From Actinomycetota bacterium (GTDB lineage: Bacteria; Actinomycetota; Thermoleophilia; Gaiellales; Gaiellaceae), in the NCBI GenBank assembly GCA_013696185.1, contig JACCZA010000377.1:1-5103 (forward strand): 5,103 bases of DNA, written 5' to 3'. Position 1 is the stretch's first letter. Each line of letters opens with the position of its first letter. This document shows, one piece after another, positions 1-5,103 of the stretch. A program made the position numbers and the translations under genes. Below the pieces are notes generated by a model, which was given only the letters and a program-made list of their open reading frames with translations, was not told the origin of the DNA and did no database searches.

Positions 1-729
1 GCCCCGCCGCACCTGCCCGGCTGGCGCGACGTGCCGGTGACCTCGCTCGCCGAGCGGGAGCTCGGCCTGCCCGCCACGCTCGAGAACGACGCGACGGCTG
101 CCGCTGCCGGCGAGCACCGCTACGGCGCCGGCGTCGGCACGCGCAACATGATCTACCTGACGATCTCGACAGGGGTCGGCGGTGGGATCGTGATCGACGG
201 GCGCCTCTACCGCGGCGCGAGCGGCAACGGCGGCGAGCTCGGCCACGTGACCGTCGACTGCAACGGCAGGGAGTGCCGCGGCTGCGGCCGTCGCGGCTGC
301 CTGGAGGCATACGTCTCCGGCACGTCGATCGCCGAGCGCGCCCGGGAGGCGCTGGCCTCCTCCGCCGGATCCTCCTCGCTCGCGCGGCTCGAGACCCTGA
401 CGGCGGCCGACGTCGCGGCGGCGGCGCGGGCCGGCGACGCGGTCGCACTGTCCGTCTGGGAGTGCACGGTCGAGGCGCTCGCGTGCGGGCTGACGTCGAT
501 CGTGAACCTGTTCGAGCCCGAGCTCGTGGTGCTCGGGGGCGGAGTCAGCAGGGTGGGCGAGCAGCTCCTCGGCCCCGTGCGCGAGCGCGTGCGCGCCGGT
601 GCGATGCGACCCGCCGGCGAGAAGGCGAGGATCGTCCAGTCGGCTCTCGGCGACCACGTCGGCGTGGTGGGGGCGGCGGCGATCGTGTACGAGCGGGCAG
701 CCTCGGGAGACGCCCTCGCGCATGCCTGA
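1..729 (+). CDS. ROK-family sugar kinase, C-terminal ~242 residues (5' end outside window)
   Basis: ATP-dependent sugar kinase of the ROK (repressor/ORF/kinase) family, likely a cytosolic hexose kinase (glucose, mannose or an N-acetylhexosamine; specificity is not readable). The frame is open from base 1, and residues LPGW just before the GTG at 31 fit the usual ROK segment, so that GTG is not the start. Numbering from base 1: END at 28-30 carries the catalytic Asp (D30); a glycine-rich phosphate loop TISTGVGGGIV lies at about 53-63; the zinc site follows as GH (H82) then C92, C95, C100, with E102 in the GCLEAY motif. The C-terminal ELVVLGGGVS and GVVGAAAIV segments are typical. Family members are about 300-320 residues, so roughly 70-80 residues of the N-terminal ATPase lobe are missing to the left. 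No DNA-binding domain can be assessed, so a ROK repressor is not excluded, but the intact catalytic Asp favours a kinase. The zinc motif has C-x2-C where C-x-C is usual. The stop overlaps the next gene by 8 bases. Confidence -1.
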   Translation, partial: APPHLPGWRDVPVTSLAERELGLPATLENDATAAAAGEHRYGAGVGTRNMIYLTISTGVGGGIVIDGRLYRGASGNGGELGHVTVDCNGRECRGCGRRGCLEAYVSGTSIAERAREALASSAGSSSLARLETLTAADVAAAARAGDAVALSVWECTVEALACGLTSIVNLFEPELVVLGGGVSRVGEQLLGPVRERVRAGAMRPAGEKARIVQSALGDHVGVVGAAAIVYERAASGDALAHA

Positions 730-1288
730 GGGGAGTCGGAGCGCGCTCGCCGAGCACCTCGCTCTCGCCGCTCGGGTCGAGGGGCTCCTGCCCGGCGTGG
801 ACGAGGTGGCACGGCGGCTGATCGAGACCTACGAGCGGGACGGGCGCCTGTTCACGTTCGGGAACGGCGGCAGCGCGGCCGATGCGCAGCATCTCGCCGC
901 GGAGCTCGTCGGCCGCTACCTGCGCACGCGGCGCCCGCTGCCCGCAGCGGCGCTCGCCGGCGACCCCTCCGTCGTCACCTGCATCGGCAACGACTTCGCC
1001 TTCGAGGACGTCTTCGCGCGCCAGGTCGAGGCGCACGCGCGGCCGGGCGACATGGTGATCGGCTTCACGACGAGCGGCCGCTCCCCGAACGTCGTCTCGG
1101 GCCTCGTCGCGGCACGCGAGCGCGGCGCCACGACGGTGCTCTTCGGCGGCGGCGAGGGCCCGCCCGCCTCCGATCACGCAGACCTCGCCCTCGTCGTCCC
1201 CTCGACGACGACCGCCCGAATCCAGGAGATGCACGTGCTGCTCCTGCACCTCGTGATCGAGCAGGTCGACGCCTGGGCGGCCCAATGA
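722..1288 (+). CDS. SIS-domain sugar-phosphate isomerase, GmhA (phosphoheptose isomerase) type
   Basis: A 188-residue single-SIS-domain protein of the GmhA family, whose characterised members convert sedoheptulose 7-phosphate to D-glycero-manno-heptose 7-phosphate in the cytosol; length matches (about 190). The phosphate-binding motif FGNGGSAADAQH is at 46-57 and the second SIS motif TTSGRSPNV at about 116-124. Residues equivalent to the metal/catalytic set of GmhA are all present: H57 and E61 (spacing H-x3-E) and Q168 and H176 in RIQEMHVLLLH. It is therefore probably an active isomerase rather than a sugar-binding regulator. ATG 722 is chosen because it gives the family length; the same frame extends left to 599, but only through the kinase gene. 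GGGAG at 705-709 is 12 bases upstream, rather far, so coupling with the kinase probably helps initiation. No heptose-pathway genes are visible. Lying between a sugar kinase and an alpha-mannosidase, it may act on mannose 6-phosphate or another hexose phosphate (inference). Family call is strong; substrate uncertain. Confidence -1.
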   Translation: MPEGSRSALAEHLALAARVEGLLPGVDEVARRLIETYERDGRLFTFGNGGSAADAQHLAAELVGRYLRTRRPLPAAALAGDPSVVTCIGNDFAFEDVFARQVEAHARPGDMVIGFTTSGRSPNVVSGLVAARERGATTVLFGGGEGPPASDHADLALVVPSTTTARIQEMHVLLLHLVIEQVDAWAAQ

Positions 1289-3681
1289 AGCGCCGCCTGC
1301 ACATGATCGGCAACGCCCACATCGACCCCGTCTGGCTGTGGCAGTGGCAGGAGGGCTACCAGGAGGTGCGCGCGACCTTCCAGTCGGCGATCGACCGCAT
1401 GGAGGAGTACCCCGACTTCGTCTTCACCTGCGACTCCGTCGTCTTCTTCGAGTGGGTGGAGGAGACGGACCCGGAGCTGTTCGAGCGCATCCGCGCGCGC
1501 ATCGCCGACGGTCGCTGGCAGGTGATCGGCGGCTGGTGGATCGAGCCCGACTGCAACATCCCCGCCGGCGAGTCGTTCGTCCGCCAGGCGCTCTACGGCC
1601 AGCGCCACCTCCGCGAGCGCCTCGGGATCACCGCGACGACCGGGGCGAACATCGACTCGTTCGGTCACAACGCCACGATCCCGCAGCTCCTGCGCGGGAG
1701 CGGCATGGACTCCTACGTCTTCCTGCGGCCCGGCCCGCACGAGCTGACCTTGCCCGGGGCGGTCTTCTGGTGGGAGGCGCCCGACGGCTCGCGCGTGCTC
1801 GCCTACCGCATCCCCCACGAGTACGGCTCGGGGCGCGACGACCTGCGGGACCACGTCGAGCAGGCGATCGGCAGGCTTCCGCCCGACCGGCCCGAGGGGA
1901 TGGTCTTCTACGGCGTCGGCAACCACGGCGGCGGCCCGACGAAGGCCAACCTCGACTCGATCGCGCGGCTGAACGAGACCGCCGGGGTGCCGTCCCTGGA
2001 GCTCAGCTCGCCGCGGCGGTTCTTCGACAGCGTCTCGGGCGACGACGGGATCCCCGTGCACGCCGGCGAGCTGCAGCACCACGGCGTCGGCTGCTACACG
2101 TCGCACTCGGGGATCAAGCGCTGGAACCGGCGGGCCGAGAACCTGCTCCAGCGGGCGGAGAAGTGGTGCGCGGTCGCGGCGCAGCTCGGCGCGCAGCCCT
2201 ACCCGCTCGCAGAGCTCACAGACGCGTGGAAGCTCCTGCTCTTCAACCAGTTCCACGACACGATCGCCGGCACCTCGATCGCGCTCGCCTACGACGACGC
2301 CCGCGACCAGATCGGCCACGCGTCGTCGCTCGCCTCGCTCGCGTTCAACCGCGCGATCCAGTCGATCTCGCGCCGGATCGAGATCGCGCCGCAGGAGCGG
2401 ATGACGCCGGTCGTCGTCTTCAACCCGCACGCCTGGCCGCTGCGCGCCGACGTCGAGCTCGAGTTCGCGGGCTTCCCCGACGGCGAGGCGCGGTTGACCG
2501 ACGACGAGGGCGTCCCCGTGCCGCTGCAGCGAGCACCGGCGACGACGACGCTGAACGGCTCGCGCTCGCGCCTCGTGTTCCCCGCGGAGGTGCCCCCGCT
2601 CGGCTACCGCGTCTACGCGATCCACCCCGGCGAGCCGGCGGGCGGGCCCGCGGCGCAGGCGGCGGCGCTCGAGAACGAGCACCTCCTGCTGGAGATCGAC
2701 GCCTCGACGGGTCGGATCGCGCGGCTCGTCGTCAAGGCGACGGGCGTCGACCTCGCCGCGCCCGGGAGCCGGCACGCGGTCGTCGTCGAGGATCGCTCCG
2801 ACACCTGGGGGCACCGCGTGCGGGCCTACGACGAGGAGCTCGGCGAGTTCGGCGTGGAGTCCGTGCGCCTGGTCGAGGACGGCCCCGTCCGGAAGGCCCT
2901 GCGCGTCGAGAGCACCTACGGCGCCTCCACGCTCCGCGAGGACTACGTGCTCGGCGTGGGCGCCCGCCACGTCGACGTCCGGATCGTGCTCGACTGGCGC
3001 GACCAGCTGAAGCTCCTGAAGCTCCGCTACCCGACGAGCGTCGAGACCGAGCGCGCCACCTTCGAGATCCCCTACGGCCACGTCGAGCGCTCCGCAGGCG
3101 GCGACGAGGAGCCCGGCCAGGCCTGGGTCGACGTCTCGGGCGTCGGCCGCGGCCTCTCCGTGCTGAACGACGCGAAGCACGGCTACGACGTGCGCGGCGG
3201 CGACATCGGCATCAGCGCCGTGCGAAGCCCAGTCTGGGCCTGGCACGAGCCGCGGGAGCTCGACCCGGTCGGCAGCTACGAGTACATGGACCAGGGGCAG
3301 CAGGACTTCCGCGTCCGCCTCGTCCCCCACGCGGGCGACTGGCGCGAGGCCGGCACCGTGCGGCTCGCGGCGGAGCTGAACCAGCCGCCGTTCGCGCTGC
3401 TCGAGTCCTCCCACGGCGGCGAGCTGCCCCCACAGGCTTCGTACGCCTCGGACGGCGGCGGCGCCGTCGTCCTCGCTGTCGTGAAGGGTACCGAGGACGG
3501 TGACGGGGCACTCGTCGTCCGTGCGTACGAGACCGCCGGGCGGCCCGCACACGCGACGCTCGAGCTGCCACTCGCGGCCCGCACGATCGAGGCCGACTTC
3601 CGCGCCGGCGAGATCAAGACCTTCGTCGTCCCGGCCGATCCGGCCGCGCCGGCCGTCGAGACGAGCCTGCTGGAGTGGTGA
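1285..3681 (+). CDS. Glycoside hydrolase family 38 alpha-mannosidase
   Basis: Complete 798-residue retaining, zinc-dependent alpha-mannosidase that hydrolyses terminal alpha-mannosyl residues. The N-terminus MKRRLHMIGNAHIDPVW is the classic GH38 start and supports ATG 1285, which overlaps the isomerase stop as ATGA. The expected zinc ligands are H12, D14, D124 and H324; D124 in NIDSFGH is the nucleophile, and H324 lies in FNQFHDTIAGTS. Other family segments are GGWWIEPD (about 82-89) and GVGNHGGGPT (210-219). Approximate domains: catalytic barrel 4-265, helical middle domain 270-350 (including WNRRAENLLQRAEKW from 280), large beta domain 430-650 with NDAKHGYDV at 628-636, and a terminal beta domain about 700-790. 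There is no signal peptide or membrane segment, so it should act in the cytosol on imported oligosaccharides or mannosides. Bacterial relatives include alpha-1,3-mannosidases and mannosylglycerate hydrolases, and linkage specificity cannot be read from motifs. Codon use matches its neighbours. No strong Shine-Dalgarno is seen; translation is likely coupled to the isomerase. Confidence -1.
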   Translation: MKRRLHMIGNAHIDPVWLWQWQEGYQEVRATFQSAIDRMEEYPDFVFTCDSVVFFEWVEETDPELFERIRARIADGRWQVIGGWWIEPDCNIPAGESFVRQALYGQRHLRERLGITATTGANIDSFGHNATIPQLLRGSGMDSYVFLRPGPHELTLPGAVFWWEAPDGSRVLAYRIPHEYGSGRDDLRDHVEQAIGRLPPDRPEGMVFYGVGNHGGGPTKANLDSIARLNETAGVPSLELSSPRRFFDSVSGDDGIPVHAGELQHHGVGCYTSHSGIKRWNRRAENLLQRAEKWCAVAAQLGAQPYPLAELTDAWKLLLFNQFHDTIAGTSIALAYDDARDQIGHASSLASLAFNRAIQSISRRIEIAPQERMTPVVVFNPHAWPLRADVELEFAGFPDGEARLTDDEGVPVPLQRAPATTTLNGSRSRLVFPAEVPPLGYRVYAIHPGEPAGGPAAQAAALENEHLLLEIDASTGRIARLVVKATGVDLAAPGSRHAVVVEDRSDTWGHRVRAYDEELGEFGVESVRLVEDGPVRKALRVESTYGASTLREDYVLGVGARHVDVRIVLDWRDQLKLLKLRYPTSVETERATFEIPYGHVERSAGGDEEPGQAWVDVSGVGRGLSVLNDAKHGYDVRGGDIGISAVRSPVWAWHEPRELDPVGSYEYMDQGQQDFRVRLVPHAGDWREAGTVRLAAELNQPPFALLESSHGGELPPQASYASDGGGAVVLAVVKGTEDGDGALVVRAYETAGRPAHATLELPLAARTIEADFRAGEIKTFVVPADPAAPAVETSLLEW

Positions 3682-3776
3682 CCCTCGACGGCGACGAGTG
3701 GCAGCTCCTTGACCTCGAGGGCGGCGGCGAGCTCCTCATCGAGGGCTGGAACGTGGAGCCCCTGCATGTCGGGTGA
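3678..3776 (+). other. 32-codon GTG-start reading frame, possible frame-shifted N-terminus of the downstream gene
   Basis: The GTG overlaps the mannosidase stop as GTGA, the same coupling style as the ATGA before it, and opens 32 codons ending in TGA at 3774-3776. About 29 of 31 codons after the start end in G or C, and the peptide (begins with TLDGDEWQLLDLEGG, ends with EGWNVEPLHVG) looks like ordinary folded-protein sequence. The other two forward frames here do not look coding. It ends inside the first codons of the next gene, which is in a different frame. Removing one G from the GGG at 3771-3773 would give PLHVGDLVVTALRPDG, joining the two smoothly. It may thus be the true start of the downstream gene, broken by a real or sequencing indel; a separate small peptide or a coupling leader is the alternative. 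A GGAG at 3672-3675 is only 2 bases from the GTG, too close to be a good ribosome site. Confidence -1.
3755..3758 (+). promoter_or_regulatory. Shine-Dalgarno-like GGAG before ATG 3766
   Basis: GGAG is followed by 7 bases and then ATG at 3766, an ideal ribosome-binding spacing. It is the main evidence that the last gene starts at 3766 in its own right rather than being the 3' part of a frame-shifted gene starting at GTG 3678. A GGAG is also easily produced by chance in GTG-GAG (Val-Glu) codons of the overlapping frame, so the support is moderate. Confidence -1.
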
Positions 3777-5103
3777 CCTCGTCGTGACGGCGCTGCGCCC
3801 GGACGGCAGCCTCGAGGAGGCCTTCAGCTTCGAGCTCACCCGCACCGGCCTCACCGCCACGTGCACGGCGGCCGAGCCCGTACACGCGGGAGTGCGCTGC
3901 GAGCTCCGCCTGCCGCGCACGGCCGATCCCGGCTGGCTGATCCCGGGGGTCTTCTACGGCGAGAACCGGCCCGAGTCGTGCACGCGCCTGTTTCCCCGCT
4001 TCGTGCCCGGCCGCGTCGATCCCGGGCGGATGGAGGCGGGCGCGTGGTCCTTCCGCGCCGATCGCTGCGCCACGCCCGCGGTCTTCGCGCGCGGCGGCGC
4101 CCTCGTCACGGCGGAGGAGTCGCCGCTCGGCCAATCGGGCGTCGGCTTCGCCTACGAGGACGGCCGCCCCCTCCTGCGACTCCACTTCCCCTGCCGCGAG
4201 GAGCCGCTCCGCTACGACGGGTCGGAGACACCCGCTCCGCCGGAGGTGCGCACGTACCGCTGGTCGCCGGGCGAGACCGTCCGGCTCTCCTTCGCGGTCC
4301 ACCGCCTCGCCGACGACCCGCACGCCTATGCGCGGGTGCTGCGCGACGTCCACGCCGCCGAGGCGGAGGAGCGGGAGGGCCCGGCCTGGGTCTCCGTCTC
4401 GGAGGCAGCGGAGCTCGCGGCGTGGGGGCTCTACCGCTGGCACTACCGCGCCGACCCGCCTCGCCTGCTCGAGACCGCTGCCTTCGACCGGGACGCCTTC
4501 GGCGCTCGCGGCGACCGGGACGCCATGCACGTCTCGTGGGTCAGCGGCGCCCCGTACGCGTACGCGCTCCTGCGGCACGGCCGGCGCGTCGGGAACGACG
4601 ACTACGTCGCGGCCGCCGAGGCGGTGCTCGACCACATCGCGGGCAACCTCACGCCCGGCGGCACCTTCTGGGCGCAGTGGACGGCGGCGAGGGGCTGGAC
4701 GACCGGCTGGCACCCCGATCGGACGCGGCTGCACGCGCGCACGCTCGCCGATGCGACGCTGTTCACCCTGCGCGCGGGCGGGCGCTGGGAGGCGGCCGCT
4801 CGCTCGAACGTCGCGGTCGCCGTCCGCACCCAGCGCGAGGACGGGGCGCTCCCGGCCGCACACCGCGTCGAGACGGGCGAGGCGGTGTCGTTCGAGGGCA
4901 CCGCCGGCCTCGCCTGGATCCCGCCCCTCGTCGAGGCGGGGGAGCTGGAGGCGGCCCGCCGCGCGGGTGACTACTACAGGCGCTTCCTCGAGGCCGAGCT
5001 CCTCTACGGTGCGCCCGAGGACGTCGATCTCGCGCCCACGTCGGAGGACGGCTACGCGGCGGTGATGGCGTACGTCGCGCTCGAGGACTGGGACGCCGCC
5101 CGC
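3766..5103 (+). CDS. Unnamed carbohydrate-active protein, probable beta-sandwich plus six-hairpin (alpha/alpha)6 barrel (3' end outside window)
   Basis: The frame is open for 446 residues from ATG 3766 to the right edge with no stop, so the protein is C-terminally incomplete. I do not recognise a named family. Residues 1 to about 180 are strand-rich (alternating polar/hydrophobic stretches, repeated acid and aromatic residues), suggesting a beta-sandwich; it contains WLIPGVFYGENRP at 57-69 and TRLFPRF at 73-79. From about 207 the sequence becomes helical with regularly spaced aromatic motifs: WGLYRWHYR (220-228), HVSWVSGAPYAYALLRHG (255-272), NLTPGGTFWAQW (294-305), GWTTGWHPDRTRLHART (310-326) and TSEDGYAAVMAYVAL (425-439). 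Conserved-looking Gly/Trp/Asp turns between paired helices resemble six-hairpin glycosidases and related epimerases or lyases; this is a fold-level inference. There is no signal peptide from this start. It follows an alpha-mannosidase in the same direction, so it may process the same substrate. The start is uncertain: an upstream coding-like stretch from GTG 3678 lies in a different frame and may be its real N-terminus. Confidence -1.
   Translation, partial: MSGDLVVTALRPDGSLEEAFSFELTRTGLTATCTAAEPVHAGVRCELRLPRTADPGWLIPGVFYGENRPESCTRLFPRFVPGRVDPGRMEAGAWSFRADRCATPAVFARGGALVTAEESPLGQSGVGFAYEDGRPLLRLHFPCREEPLRYDGSETPAPPEVRTYRWSPGETVRLSFAVHRLADDPHAYARVLRDVHAAEAEEREGPAWVSVSEAAELAAWGLYRWHYRADPPRLLETAAFDRDAFGARGDRDAMHVSWVSGAPYAYALLRHGRRVGNDDYVAAAEAVLDHIAGNLTPGGTFWAQWTAARGWTTGWHPDRTRLHARTLADATLFTLRAGGRWEAAARSNVAVAVRTQREDGALPAAHRVETGEAVSFEGTAGLAWIPPLVEAGELEAARRAGDYYRRFLEAELLYGAPEDVDLAPTSEDGYAAVMAYVALEDWDAAR

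Noticed and set aside
31..33. GTG at 31 as the start of the ROK kinase
   Set aside because: The frame is open to base 1 and the residues before the GTG fit the family; starting there would also leave out the N-terminal lobe.
599..721. Upstream extension of the isomerase frame to ATG 599
   Set aside because: The added residues are Arg/Ser-rich out-of-frame translation of the kinase C-terminus, and ATG 722 gives the normal family length.
1338..3503. 721-codon plus-strand frame inside the mannosidase in another frame
   Set aside because: The translation is almost entirely R, A, G and P, as expected from reading GC-rich codons out of frame.
1174..3552. Very long open frame (792 codons) on the minus strand, opposite the mannosidase
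   Set aside because: Its translation is a low-complexity mix of V, R, D, A, L and E with no domain motif, and it lies opposite a gene with unmistakable GH38 residues. Long antisense frames are expected at this GC content because stops are rare.
3682..3765. Promoter or terminator between the mannosidase and the last gene
   Set aside because: I see no convincing stem-loop with a T-run and no -10/-35-like elements. The stretch looks coding in frame 3 instead.
3736..4863. 375-codon minus-strand frame opposite the last gene
   Set aside because: Arg/Ala/Gly-rich translation without motifs. The plus strand has the coding-like codon pattern and structured aromatic motifs over the same stretch.

Overview
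The window is very GC-rich (about 70% by eye), with codons ending almost always in G or C and CTC and CGC heavily used. This points to a high-GC bacterium, most likely an actinomycete-lineage organism (Actinomycetota, perhaps the Thermoleophilia side). That placement rests on composition only. There are no RNA genes, mobile elements, CRISPR arrays or long non-coding stretches: all 5.1 kb is one tightly packed plus-strand gene string.

Layout: (1) bases 1-729, the last ~242 residues of a ROK-family sugar kinase whose start lies upstream of the window; (2) bases 722-1288, a 188-residue SIS-domain sugar-phosphate isomerase of the GmhA type with its metal/catalytic residues intact; (3) bases 1285-3681, a complete 798-residue glycoside hydrolase family 38 alpha-mannosidase with the expected zinc and nucleophile residues; (4) bases 3766-5103, an open frame running off the right edge, probably a beta-sandwich plus (alpha/alpha)6-barrel carbohydrate-active protein of a family I cannot name. 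Genes 1/2 overlap by 8 bases and genes 2/3 by an ATGA, so these are very probably one translationally coupled transcript.

The genes read as an intracellular module for using a mannose-containing glycan or glycoside: gene 3 frees mannose from an imported oligosaccharide, the ROK kinase would phosphorylate the free sugar, the SIS protein would interconvert the aldose/ketose phosphate, and gene 4 may trim another part of the substrate. None of the proteins whose N-terminus is visible has a signal peptide, which fits a cytosolic pathway. The sugar specificities are inferred.

The most unusual place is the gene 3/gene 4 junction (3678-3776). A GTG overlapping the mannosidase stop opens a 32-codon stretch with strongly coding-like codon use, and it ends just where gene 4 starts in another frame. 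One extra G in the GGG at 3771-3773 would explain this as a single gene broken by a frameshift; a well-placed GGAG before ATG 3766 supports the opposite reading, a genuine start there.
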